64,000 nucleotides of DNA from NCBI RefSeq assembly GCF_035046505.1, contig NC_089825.1:5529063-5593062 (forward strand). Reading direction: 5' to 3'. The DNA comes from Tiliqua scincoides (taxonomy: Eukaryota > Chordata > Lepidosauria > Squamata > Scincidae). A program made the translations under genes and the position numbers. The notes under the pieces were generated by a model. It saw only the letters and a list, made by a program, of their open reading frames with translations, was not told where the DNA came from and ran no database searches. Shown here piece after piece: positions 8,901 to 18,995 of the stretch; position 1 is the stretch's first letter; every line of letters begins with the position of its first letter.

Positions 8901-11900
8901 TAGTCTGAAGAAATGAGAAAAGGACACTCTGGTCTCTGCCAGGAGACGGAGGAACATGGGCTGCTGCATGGTTTTTGTACTGTTCTAAGCAGCCTTGGAG
9001 ATAATTTGATTTAAAACCAAACAAAACCTAACAAACACCTGGGGTATAAATCTTTGAAATATATAAGAGCTGTGCTGGATAGGAGATAGGATCTTCCTAG
9101 CTAAGCATCTAATTTTCAACTATCCAGGTGCGTCTCAGAAGATTTCGAGCAGGGCATGAAAGCAGTAACTCTTCTCTGAGCCCCAGCACCTGATACTCAG
9201 CGGTACACTGCCTCTGAAAATGGAGGTTCCATTTAGTTATCATTGCTATTAGCCATGGTAGACCTCTATTTCACAAACTTGTTTCCTCCTTTTTAGAAGT
9301 TGTCTAAGCTAGTGCTCATTACTATGTATTGTGGCAGCAAATTCTTTATTGGAAAAACATTGATGCTCTGATCTCTAACTGCTGTGTTGCTGTACTCTCT
9401 CACAAAGCCTGTGTGAGTGACCCTGTCAAATTTCTTTGGGCCCAGCAGTCCCTTGGGTACCATATCCACCAGCAAAGTTCTAATATTTCTTTTTGTTTTT
9501 AGAATAAAGAAGGTGACACCCTAAAAGACCTGCTGAAGGCCAATGTTGAGAAAGCTGTGAAGCTGGAGGTCTACAACATCAAAACAATGAAAGTGCGTGA
9601 GGTGGAGGTGATCCCCAGCAACATGTGGGGGGGACAGGGCCTTCTGGGGGCCAGTGTGAGGTTCTGCAGTTTCCAAGGAGCCAGCGAACACGTGTGGCAT
9701 GTTCTGGTAAGCAAGTTCACAGAAGGTTGCATGTTATAGGCTAGGTAGTTTACTCTGAATTTAGGTTTGGTCAGCTGTCTCAGTTGCTCAGACTTTTTCT
9801 TGAAATTCTGGGTTTTTTGTTTTTTTTAAAAAAATCCTGGCAGTATTTTCATGAATCAAGACAGAAACACAAACTTTTTCTTTTCAGAGAATGCTTTTCC
9901 TCATTGACTTGTATCTCAGTACATTGCTGGGCTTTTTTGAGTGTATTTTCAGTTCCCGTGTGGCACCAGAGGCTTTGTGAAGCCTCTGACAGAGAGCCTG
10001 TCCAACCGTTCCATACACTGATGATGGACAAACGATCTCTTGGCAGAATTTGTCCATCGTAACATTTCTTTACTGACAAATCCTGGTCAGGTCCCTAGGA
10101 ATACAGTTTGAAAACAATCTAGTTAAGACTTTTGCTGCTCGTTTTGTTGAATCGATGTGGAGTAACATGACTGATCCTTGTCTCTCTAGGATGTGGAGCC
10201 AGCATCCCCTGCGGCCTTAGCTGGCTTGCAGCCATACACTGACTACGTTGTTGGATCAGACCAAATACTGCAGGAGGTATGAGGGGAACCGTGGAGGTCA
10301 TCAGTGACACTGACAGGCAGAAGAAATCAAGGCTGTTCTTACTGACTGTCATGGCAATGATCCCCAGACTTTAGACTTGCCTGTTTTCTCCCTGTGTAGC
10401 CCAATTCCTTCACTATGATATTGGCTAAAAATCTTTGTGCAACAATGGTCTCCTTTTGTTTACATACCCAACATCCATCCCTTGTTCTCATAGCTTTGAA
10501 CAGTGCCTCAGATATGTACAATTTGCACAAGTGGAACTCTTTCTCTAGAAGTTGCACCTGAATGTTTTCTGCAGATAGGAGTGATATGATGGGAGACAGG
10601 CTTAAAGCCAACTGGCCCATATGGAGCTTTCTCCACTTTTACTCATTCCTACCCCAAAGGTGCTCTTTCCCCTCTCCCCTTTGCATATGCTCACTCTCTT
10701 TGCCTCCGTAGAAGGTCAAAATTTCTGCCTCCTCCATAATGTAAGCATGTCCCTAACCTGCCCCATTCATAGTGCACCACATCTTGGCAGAAATCCTGAG
10801 ACTACCAGCCTGCTTTTGTGCTGTCTTCTTCTAGCTGCCTATAGAATACCTCGCTGGGGTGGCCATGCTAATTCTGTGTTTGGTGTGTGGAATGAGTTGG
10901 TCCTTCTCCTCTGTCCTGCAGGAACAGAACAGCTGGAAATTACATAAAGAGGGCAGATGGAGTGCTTCTCATGTGTTAATGACAAAAATACCTCTCTTTT
11001 GCTCAGTCTGAAGATTTCTTCTCATTGATTGAATCCCACGAGGGAAAGCCCCTGAAGCTGATGGTGTATAACACAGAAATGGATTCCTGTCGAGAGGTTT
11101 TTGTCACCCCCAACGGAGCATGGGGTGGAGAAGGAAGGTATGGACCTGGAAGTGGTGACGGGATACGATTTGTAGACAAACTGAGGCCTATTCTTGGCTT
11201 GTTGTGTTTCAGATCTTGCCCTCACTCAGTGAACATAATGCTGTTCTTTGTGTTGACTATAACCTGATACTGACTTTTAGAAAGAGATCTTGCTTCTCTG
11301 TGAAATTACTTGGAAGAGCTTTAGCTCCATGTGCTCTCCAGCACATAGGAAAGCAATATGAACATAGGGAAGTATGCATAGGAAAGCCACTGTGAAACCA
11401 GTTTTGTTCTGGTATGTTGTATTTGTAAGATGTCCTTTTGCCTGAAGGGTACCTGTGTTCACAGTCCAAGGCAGGCAGCAAAATGAGGTTTAGAACGACC
11501 TTGGTGGATGAGACTGTGCTGCCCCCTTCTGGAACTTCATAGAACAGTTTGAAACAGGTGTGCTGTGTATGTTGCCATTCTTTCCCTTCCCTCTTTTTAG
11601 GAGAGGAAAAATATCTTGAATCATGATTTTCAGCTCGAGAGGAAAAAAAGCTTGTGATATTGGTCACTCCAACCACAAGGACTCTGACATGCCTATCCCA
11701 TTCATACAAATTACTTGCCTTCCCCCTTCCACTTCTGTTGAGTCAGTAGGAGAGACACACACCCCTCTCCCATCTGCTGCTCATGGCTACTACACTCCTC
11801 CCCCCCCCTTTCTGTTTGCTACATTTTCATATGAGAGTCCTGCATAGGAAACTCACTTATTTGTACCCTGCATGGTAAAAATGCAGTCCAGGTGTGATTG

Positions 11901-14900
11901 TAAGTAACTGATTCACATGGATTTATCTTGAATCTGGTGGGGTATTGGTCTCAAATAAATAAGTAGTTTGGGAACCCTTTAAAATATGAATGGGATGTGT
12001 AAACTGAGGGAGAAATTCCTTCCTCTCAGGTGGGTGCAAAGGGAGGCTGAGGCCTGCCTGCCTCCCACATACATGCCCCAGTCCCAGCTTGGCACTAATG
12101 GTAGAAAAGGAGTGAACACATGCCACCCAAGACTGATTTTGCAGGTTGGGAAGAGGGTGGACTCTTCTGCAGTCTTTTCCTGTGAGGAAAGGGGAGATGT
12201 TCTTTCCAGCCCTCCTGTTATCTGGGCTTCATCACACAGGGGACCCAGCTTACTAATGTATATTTGGAACTTTTTATGGTTTGGTTCACATGTACATAAC
12301 TACAGCAGCACAAAAATGGCTGCTGTGGTATCTTGTGCACAAAAGGGCTGCCACCGCCAGCTCCTCAGGGGAAGGGAAGAAGCCCCGCAATAGGGATACC
12401 CGATTCTGCAGCAACCCTTGGGCTGTCGTAGAATCAAGAGTCTCCGTGCTGGGCCGTGCAGCCCGACACAGAGCTCAGGATCCGCCTCCTTCCTGCCCTC
12501 CCCCCACTCCAGAACACCTCCTCCCCTGTGCCCCCACCTACCTCTCCGCCGCCTGGCGGTTCAGGCATCCATGGAGTGGCGGTCCACTGGTGTTCCAACA
12601 GTGCTAAGGGCTTGCAAATGTCCTTTATGGTGCACACCGTTTAGGATGGAGTCCTTAGTGCTCTGTGAATTGCAGCTTTGAAGCGGTACCCAGGAATAAG
12701 AGGTATCCAGGAATAAATTTCTTCATATGATTTCAGTAATAGCAGCATCGTTGAGCAATATCTTATTTATTTTTTCTCTTTACAGAATCGGCAGGTGTAA
12801 AAATCTCACCAAATTTTTAAAATTCTATCTGCCTGCTTCTTGTACAGTTTAGGTTGTGGCATTGGATATGGCTATTTGCACCGAATTCCAACACAGCCTG
12901 CTGTTCCAAAGAAAAAAACGGAGGTTGGTCCCCCTTCTTCACTCTTAGGAGATGTTCCTCCAGAGCAGCCTACCAATGGCTATACAGAGGTAAGCACACA
13001 ATGAAAGATAATTCAGTGATTTGGGTGTTCATATGCAACAGTACAGGAGAGAGTTATCTTAGCATTCCATAGATTATCACGGACATGTCACTGTCTCGGT
13101 CTCAGTTTCTGCTTCCAGAGGATCTGTTCCACTCACCTGCCTTGTAGCTAAGGCAGTTTTCGTGGATAATTTGCACATCCTTGGGCTAGAGATTTTGTTG
13201 TTTTGTAAGGTCACCCCTGTGGACTGGGGAAAGAGGTACTTTTTACACGGTGGTTCTCAGCAAAATGCCTAATTAACTTGGTGTTGAATCTTTTCCACTG
13301 GCTTTAAAAACATTGTTTCTTTTATTATACAAATAAAATTATGTCTTAAAACTGGGAATCCAGTCTAGGACAGCTTTCTCACTTTTGTCTTATGAAATCC
13401 ACTTTGAACTTGTTTGAAAAACAGTGATGCCCTCTGAGCTGGCTGGCATTGCAGTGGTGGTTCACTGGAGGAGACCCCCCCCGAAACTCTGGTTATTCAA
13501 GTTTTGCTGGCTTCTGTTTTATACAAGTCCGTAGCCATGTTTCACTAGGAAGAAGCTGCGGTTAACTGGGGTGCCCAGGGAATGCCATTCCACTCTGTAG
13601 TTGTATTGCTTTGTTAAATATGTCCCTTGGCCTGAAGCATGTATTTTTTATCATACTTATTTCAGACACCTCTGTTGGCACCTAATTACCAAGGTGAAGA
13701 AGCTGCAAGCTTAGATTCTAGCACAGATCAAAGTATAAGCATGAATTCAGCAGAAAATTCCCTTCACCACCCTCCTCCTGTCCAAAGAGTCATGGATCCA
13801 GGTAATTGTTGACGTTTTAGAACAGAAAATGGATTGTTTATGGCTAGGTCTGTGTTCCCAAATTTCTTCACCAAGCTGAACTTTGGCCTCTATAGGTTAG
13901 GCAGAGCCTTAGTCTTTATAGAGTAGTCTGCTCATAGGAAGGAACAATGCTAAAGCTTCACTTCTAGTCAACTGAAAGTCCTGTTTAATTGAGATTTTGC
14001 TATTCCACTTCTGTAATGACTAGGAATTTGCTTGTGCTGGGTTTTACATAAATGAAAGCTGGGATTCTCATAATGCTGAATTCTGCTGTCACTAACTCCT
14101 GCAATGTGAATTCCAGAATTGCTCTGAAAAGCTAATACTGACTGTTTTAATTGTGCTTCAGTCTTGTGATCAAAGTTTCCTGTAAGAGGTCCTTGCCACT
14201 ATATGGACCCCTTTGCTGCGCAGTGGTGTATCTGGTGATGATGTCACCACTGACTTCTGGTTTGGCTGCTTGGCTTTGAGCTGAGGGACTATGCAGTTTA
14301 CAGGGAACAATGCCTATGACTCCATGATGTGTTCAGGGCCACTACCTTGTTCTGACTTCCTGCACCAAGATCATTAATCGTAACTGAGTCTAACAAACCA
14401 CAAAGAGAGAGCAGAAGGGATTTAGAAGAGGTGCTGGCAGAAGCAGGCAGGAATCAGTGCAACATTTCCAGAAGGTTCAAGCTATTGATTTCAGCATTGT
14501 TGCATCAGACTGTGCACAGCTACCAGGTAGCTGACTGGGGACCCAGTCCTATCCAATTTTCCAGTGCCAGTGCAACTGTGCCAATGGGGTGTACGCTACA
14601 TCCTGTGCTGGGGAGGCAGTCACAGAGGCCTCCTCAAGGTATGGGAACATTTGCTCCCTTACCTCGGGGCTGCATTGCAGCTGCACCAATGCTGGAAAGT
14701 TGGATAGGATTGGGCCCTGAAGTTAAGATGATGCTCTGAAAATGTTGCTTTAGTAGGATTCAGGGAACCAGATCCAACTCTAAAGCAGTGGGTTTAATTT
14801 CTCTGGTAAATTCTTGGCTTTTCCTTCAGGTTTTATAGATATGTCGGGTGCTTCCTTTCCTGAATTAATTGACTTGGTGAAAACAGTCAGTGTGCCTTCC

Positions 14901-16230
14901 TCTGCTTCTCTCAGCATGACAGACAATATGACGACAGAACTAATCAACAGTGGAGCCCACTCATATTTTGGTAAGCAAATTCTAAAATCATCACCTTACT
15001 TTTAAAGGTTTGCACGTACCTGTGTTGCTTCTGAAGTCCAAAAATGGTAGTTTTTACTATATGGGTGTCTAGTAAAACTAAGGGCCAGACTAAATCTGCA
15101 TACTAGGTGGGTATATTTCCAAGCAGAAGTGCCCCCTTTGCAAAACTCACACACTGCACCACAAAGGAGGCTCACTTCTTTCCCTTATGAAAACCAATCC
15201 CTGTAGTGGGGATCTGAGGAAATTTTTGTCGTGATGTTGGTAGAAAAGGTTTAGCAGGAAAATGATGCAAGGGGAACTCAGTCTCCTTTTTCCACATGCC
15301 CCAGTCCCAATTGGAGTTTGGCACACCCCTTCAGTTCAGCTGTCTGTTTGCAAAAGAGGCACTCCCAGCTGGAAATGCTAGGATAGCAGTTATTCGCATG
15401 CATGTCTAGTTTGTCCCTTTAAGTAGGCATATAGCTGCCCTTTATTATTCCGCTCTTTTCTCTGTGTGTATTGGGTATACTGCTCAGTGTGTCTTGAACA
15501 GTATACATAAAGCACACAACCACAGTTACATAAGAGGTTGGATTTAGCTTGTGATCACTGAATACAAATGTTTTCAAACAATGCATCCACATTAATTAGC
15601 ATTTGTTGAAACAAAACCTTTTTATCTTCCTGCATGTGTACAGTGCACATCTTCTGTCTTGTCCAACTGGTGCTTTATTTATCAAAGACAGATGCATGCC
15701 AGCAAATCTACATAGGATTTTTCTTTTGGTGTGAACAGCTGGCTCTAATTCCGTAGAAGTTGCCAGATTGGTGGCAGTAGAGGGAATAGTAGGGAATTTC
15801 TGCTTTGAATGAACGTCTAATAATATTTAAATAGCATATCTTTAAAGTATGTTTTGCCTTTCCTGCTGCTTTTCCCCATCTCCACTCATAGAACAGTAGG
15901 TATTGCAACTGACCAGAGTCACACTAAATAGATTAATTTCTGTTTGTTTTTCTTTCAGATCAGGCCTCTGTTCCAGTCTCAGAAGATGCAATGACACATC
16001 CAGAAGGCTTGTGTCCTGAGCCAAAATTAGATGAAGTAATGTCTTCAGTTTCTTCTTTACCATCCCTTCCTATGGATATTTCTGTAAACACATCTACAGC
16101 AGATTTTGGGAGTCCACTAACTCTTCTGTCTTCAGTGGCAACTGAAAGCCCTGTAGTAACCAAAGAATTGCAACCCGATAGCCATGAAGAAAGGCCCCAG
16201 GAATTCATGGATGAAACTGTACAGAACTAG
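2921..16230 (+). CDS. GORASP1: GORASP1 (GRASP65), complete, nine coding exons
   Basis: A peripheral cis-Golgi protein that stacks and links cisternae. Its N-terminal GRASP region of two PDZ-like domains oligomerises, and its C-terminal serine/proline-rich region is the mitotic phosphorylation target that unlinks the stacks. Exons join in frame: 2921-2983, 7631-7711, 9503-9706, 10190-10276, 11007-11137, 12848-12989, 13666-13801, 14830-14970, 15959-16230 (stop TAG), giving 418 codons against 440 in human. Visible landmarks are MGLGSS with the glycine-2 myristoylation site, [10 protein letters not shown] of PDZ1, [24 protein letters not shown] of PDZ2 (about 121-128), and the [14 protein letters not shown] end of the GRASP domain (about 190-203). 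[14 protein letters not shown] is conserved in the tail. The tail between about 205 and 260 lacks the long proline run of the human protein. The gene is convergent with WDR48. Confidence 0.97.
3087..3350. repeat. Near-perfect long palindrome (arms ~113 bp, loop ~36 bp)
   Basis: The left arm (about 3087-3201) starts ACACCCTGTGGCAAGGAGTT. The right arm (about 3238-3350) is its reverse complement, ending AACTCCTTGCCACAGGGTGT. The arms differ by a few bases and a short gap near the loop. The outer part of the right arm runs straight into a CR1-type LINE tail (to 3545), so the left arm is a flipped copy of a LINE piece plus neighbouring sequence. It lies about 100 bp into GORASP1 intron 1 and could form a stem-loop in the pre-mRNA. 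Confidence 0.88.
3328..3545 (+). mobile_element. CR1/L3-type LINE 3' end fragment
   Basis: It begins with the coding-tail motif for WNSLPQGVV (TGTGGAACTCCTTGCCACAG), passes GGATGCCTTGAAAAGGGGATTGGACAG and continues into the 3' UTR, GCCATGATGAATATGTGCAACC. It is a strongly 5'-truncated insertion of the same family as 30036-30858. Only about 220 bp remain. Confidence 0.85.
3752..4039 (-). mobile_element. LINE ORF2 C-terminal fragment (RTE-like)
   Basis: An open minus-strand frame of 95 codons contains [20 protein letters not shown] followed by [12 protein letters not shown]. This is the widespread 'RWFGH...GRPRKRW' C-terminal end of non-LTR reverse-transcriptase proteins. It is cut off at both ends and lies antisense in GORASP1 intron 1. 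The clade is assigned by motif memory only. Confidence 0.65.
5739..5999. mobile_element. hAT-like non-autonomous transposon inside the CR1 copy
   Basis: It starts CAGGTGTTGGCAACCT and ends AGGTTGCCAGCCCTG, imperfect inverted ends of hAT type. The left flank GCTTAGTC and right flank CCTTACAG share only the CTTA core, so the 8-bp target duplication has decayed or been overwritten by the neighbouring MITE. Confidence 0.65.
6005..6094. mobile_element. Palindromic MITE-like element (squamate AGTAAGCCCC family)
   Basis: A 90-bp unit with 14-bp inverted ends CAGCCCAATCCTAT / ATAGGATTGGGCTG and an internal palindrome around AGTAAGCCCCACTGA / TATGGGACTTACT. Family members recur at 33618-33695, 47630-47985, 49152-49240 and 61680-61895. 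Confidence 0.8.
6383..6512 (-). repeat. SINE-like interspersed repeat (CACAATCTAAAAAGAT family)
   Basis: It contains AAGCAGTTTACAGAGAAAA, GGCTCCCTGTCCCAAAAGGA and CTCACAATCTAAAAAGAT. The same sequence occurs in the other orientation at 35780-35915 and again at 38940-39180. The head of the element is missing here. Confidence 0.7.
7631..7711 (+). CDS. GORASP1: GORASP1 coding exon 2
   Basis: Residues 22-48, [20 protein letters not shown] then AIGHTRL, the carboxylate-binding part of PDZ1. Acceptor TTTTGCAG, donor TTG|GTAAGC, phase 0 on both sides, 27 codons. Confidence 0.96.
7797..7916 (+). repeat. 5S rRNA-derived SINE
   Basis: GATCTGGGTCTGGTCCATGC followed by CTGAATGGGAGACTGCCTG matches the 3' half of vertebrate 5S rRNA (GGTCAGGCCTGGTTAGTACTTGGATGGGAGACCGCCTG region) with many changes. 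It is a retroposed SINE head with decayed promoter boxes and not a working 5S gene. Confidence 0.6.
8227..8402 (+). repeat. tRNA-Ala-like SINE
   Basis: It begins GTTGTAGTTCAGTGCTGGAT (A-box region), has a degenerate B box CCCAGGTTCAGATGC, and continues with the known body GGTAGGGCTGGGAAAGGCAG and CTGCTGCCAGTTAGTGTAG. The same family lies inverted at 40508-40698. It is in GORASP1 intron 2. Confidence 0.8.
9503..9706 (+). CDS. GORASP1: GORASP1 coding exon 3
   Basis: Residues 49-116 (68 codons, phase 0/0). It covers the end of PDZ1 with [20 protein letters not shown] and [19 protein letters not shown], nearly identical to human. Acceptor GTTTTTAG, donor CTG|GTAAGC. Confidence 0.97.
10190..10276 (+). 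CDS. GORASP1: GORASP1 coding exon 4
   Basis: Residues 117-145, [20 protein letters not shown] then VGSDQILQE, the ligand-groove start of PDZ2. 29 codons, phase 0/0, donor GAG|GTATGA. Confidence 0.97.
11007..11137 (+). CDS. GORASP1: GORASP1 coding exon 5
   Basis: Residues 146-188 plus two bases: [20 protein letters not shown], then [23 protein letters not shown]2 core. Acceptor TTTTGCTCAG, donor GAAG|GTATGG, phase 2. Confidence 0.97.
12848..12989 (+). CDS. GORASP1: GORASP1 coding exon 6
   Basis: Serine 189 is completed across the junction, followed by [14 protein letters not shown], the C-terminal strand of the GRASP region. A shorter and less proline-rich linker than the human one follows. 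Phase 2 in, phase 0 out, donor GAG|GTAAGC. Confidence 0.95.
13666..13801 (+). CDS. GORASP1: GORASP1 coding exon 7
   Basis: Residues 237-281 plus one base. The low-complexity tail includes the conserved [12 protein letters not shown]. Acceptor TTATTTCAG, donor CCAG|GTAATT, phase 1. Confidence 0.94.
14538..14717. mobile_element. MITE, same family as 1691-1871
   Basis: The inverted ends GGGACCCAGTCCTATCCAA and TTGGATAGGATTGGGCCC, with TTTCCAG / CTGGAAA continuing inward, match the element in TTC21A intron 1. It sits about 110 bp before GORASP1 exon 8. Confidence 0.75.
14830..14970 (+). CDS. GORASP1: GORASP1 coding exon 8
   Basis: Residues 282-328 plus one base, beginning [20 protein letters not shown]. 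It aligns with human GFLDVSGISLL and then diverges. Phase 1 in and out, donor TTTG|GTAAGC. Confidence 0.93.
15959..16230 (+). CDS. GORASP1: GORASP1 coding exon 9 with stop codon
   Basis: Residues 329-418, ending DETVQN then TAG at 16228-16230. Acidic and serine-rich, and poorly conserved, as in other GRASP65 tails. Acceptor TTCTTTCAG. Confidence 0.93.
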
Positions 16231-16559
16231 CTCTAAAGTACCTCTTGCCCAGCACTCTACACCTGCCACATGCTTTGAAGAACACTAGCAGCAGAAGACC
16301 TGGCTTCTTGATGCTCAGATGTTAACTGTTTTATTGCAGAAGTGAAGAACTCTGACTGCCTCTTCCGTCACACTGAGCTGTCAAGTCTGCTGTTGGACAT
16401 CTACTTAAATGCTGCTCAGTCATTCTCAGTATGACATGTGAAGTTTATAAAAGCACAGTGTGAAAGGATGGAGGTTTTTTTAACCAGTACTGAGAATTTC
16501 AGCTGCAAAAAGTGAAGCACAGGTGTTTTCAGTGGACAGAGCTTGTTAGCCACCATTTT

Positions 16560-16690
16560 AGATACCAGTATTTATATACCGCCTTTCTTGTCACTGGATT
16601 TCTCCTCTGTCTTTAATCCAAGGCGGTTTACATAGGCAGGCTTTTCTAAATCCCCATGTAGGGATTTTTACAAACATAGGAGGTTTTTTA
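16560..16690 (-). repeat. SINE fragment (AAGGCGGTTTACATAGGCAG family)
   Basis: TATTTATATACCGCCTTTCT, CCAAGGCGGTTTACATAGGC and the following short palindrome match the left part of the fuller copy at 55622-55960, whose tRNA-like head lies at its right end. The tRNA head is missing here. Confidence 0.7.
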
Positions 16691-17284
16691 GTTCTTCCAC
16701 TACATTATCATATCTTTGCATCTTACAAACCTTCCTACTGTTTTTAAATGCTTTTGATTTTTTTTTGTAAATGGTAACAGTTTTTCCAAGAGTAAATTCT
16801 CCACCAAGAACTTTACTTAATAAAATGCATTTCAGTCCTCTACTATCTGGAACTGTACTTGTCCCCTGATGCATATTTTGAAGATGTTACAAAGTAGACA
16901 CCTTTACCACGTAGTGGTGGAGCCGAATTGTGACCATAAAAAGCATCAGTGAAATCCACCCTCAATTACAGATGTAGCAGTGCTCTTTCTTGTCCTGTGG
17001 AAAAGAAATTCCTGGTTTCTTGCATGACCATTCTTCTTGTGCACAGCAAAAGGCATGATTCTATATTTTGTACATTTAGCTCTTCATGATATGGGGTGGG
17101 GTTGGATGAGAAGCAGGAGCATCCATACTTTTAGGATCCTGAGTCATGGCTCTGGCTAATTATTATGTAGTAGTGAGGGTGGATTTGACAGAAGTTTTTT
17201 ATGATCACAATAAAGTGGTATACTTCACATCTTCAGAATATGCATCATGGGATGAGTATGCAGTTCTGGGTAGTAGAGGACTAA

Positions 17285-17626
17285 TTGGTTTTCATATACT
17301 GCCTTTGTTGGTCAGTTTTCTCTTCAGACTTTAATCCAAAGCAGTTCACATAAGCAGGCTTTTAAAAAACCCCTTTAGAAATAGTTCTGATCTTCTGTAG
17401 AAAGCCTTCAATTTCATCTGGATTTCATGTCAAATTGTGCACTGTCTTGATGCCTCAGCTGACAGCAACTCCTCTCTTCACTGAGGGTCTGCTCATCAGC
17501 ATGATCAGTATGTTGACAGCTTCTGTTTTTTTCCAAACTGGCATCCCCAGATCTTCAGACACACAAGGTGGCAGCTCTACCACTTGAGCCAGACCTCCTG
17601 CCCTGACCTGCCAACAGATCATCCTG
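17285..17626 (-). repeat. SINE copy, same family, tRNA-like head at the right end
   Basis: CATATACTGCCTTTGTTGG and AGCAGTTCACATAAGCAGG at the left, then GCTCTACCACTTGAGCCAGA and CCTCCTGCCC at the right, match the 55622-55960 copy. It lies within the longer GORASP1 3' UTR. Confidence 0.65.
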
Positions 17627-18743
17627 TGGTCTGAAAGGCAGTTGAAACTGTTTCAGTCCAAGAGTTTTGGTAACATGACTCCATAACATCCAGCATCACT
17701 AGCAAGTTCTTCAGTGGTTGCAAATTCTTTATAACCATTTTCTGGCATGTAACAGGTGGAGGTGTGGGAAGGAGGAAGGCAGGAGGAGATGGTCACCTTC
17801 CTGACCCAGCAGGGAGCTCTTCCTACCCCAATGCCTCTGCACCCAAAAGAGGCAGAGCAAGGTGATGAGGACCCAGCAAGCTCCACCTGAACTGCAACAC
17901 CAGCCCAGGCAAATTGACACTGATAACTGGTGGTGGCTCTGGCTCAGAATGCCAGCTGGCTTCCTGAGCTGCTCATGCTCTCTCAGCAGGTGCTGAGATT
18001 AAAGCCATAATCTTTTTGTTCATCCCTCCTGCCTGAATTAGTTCTACTTCCAAGCTGTTACAGTAAAATTCAATATCATAAAGCATTTCTTTAAAAACTC
18101 TTCCTGAAGAATTACTCTTGTAACTTGAACACAGTACCTTTTAAAGACAGAAATCTGACCTGTAATCAAAACAACATGTTGAATGGCCTCATGGCACAGT
18201 ACTTGTTTGTGGAAGAACTGTAAAGTTCAGTGTACCTCCTTTGCAAGTTACCGAACTTGGTTCTCAAACTTATATTTCTGGATGGGCTGACACAGGCTCC
18301 CTGATTTCCCTATGTTCACTGGCAAATGTGCAAGCTGAGGTGGAAAATGGACAGGGCAGTTTACAGGTGAAAACACAGTAAATTAGTTGATTTGGTTGTC
18401 TCTTTAAAATTAGGGTTAAATATTCTCAAACTTTTGAAAGTGAGTGAAAGGTAGGCTGTTAATACTAATTTCTATTGATTTCAAAGTTAGTGTGTGCTGG
18501 CTTCAGGTTGATTTAAGCAGATCAAGCACTGTCATTTACTCCTCCAATAGGAGGCTCCATTGCTTCCTCTAAGAGTTGACCCCTCTCGACCAAGCTTTGA
18601 CACTGTTAATGCTGACCATCAATATGGTTTCAGTTTGAATGGAAATGAATCTATATCAGTTGCATTAGGTGTGCTGAATAGGATCTTCTGAAATGGTTTT
18701 TATGAATCATTTTGATTCTCTGGGTTTGTTTCTTGAAGATGGA

Positions 18744-18749
18744 AATAAA
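18744..18749 (+). promoter_or_regulatory. GORASP1: Distal GORASP1 poly(A) signal candidate
   Basis: AATAAA, followed by a T- and GT-rich stretch (TTTTTGAGATTGT) about 20 bases later. It is the last plus-strand signal before the WDR48 tail. Confidence 0.5.
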
Positions 18750-18989
18750 CTTTTTAAAGAGTACTGCTTTTTGAGATTGTCACTACTCCTGAAAAGCTTT
18801 ACATATCTGTGACAGCTGAAGCATCCAAAACACAGGAGACTGCTGTCATGTTTCATATTCAAGTTCTGTTAAACTCTACCAGGGTAGCTCAGTGGTTGGG
18901 TATACATTTGTTAGCCAAGAAACATTAAAATCACACTTAAAGAGACCAACAGCTGCTAACCAACACCAACAGTGTTAACTAAAGTTCTT

Positions 18990-18995
18990 TTTATT
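18990..18995 (-). promoter_or_regulatory. WDR48: Distal WDR48 poly(A) signal candidate
   Basis: AATAAA on the minus strand, about 1.9 kb past the WDR48 stop. Nearer signals exist at 20735-20740 and 20395-20400. The two convergent genes would end about 240 bp apart. Confidence 0.45.

Larger units (their letters stand above)
16231..18770 (+). other. GORASP1: GORASP1 3' UTR (probable extent)
   Basis: AATAAA signals occur at 16819-16824, 17209-17214 and 18744-18749, so several lengths of 3' UTR are possible. Two copies of one SINE family lie inside the longer forms. The last signal is the furthest one before the convergent WDR48 tail. The true end needs transcript data. Confidence 0.6.
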
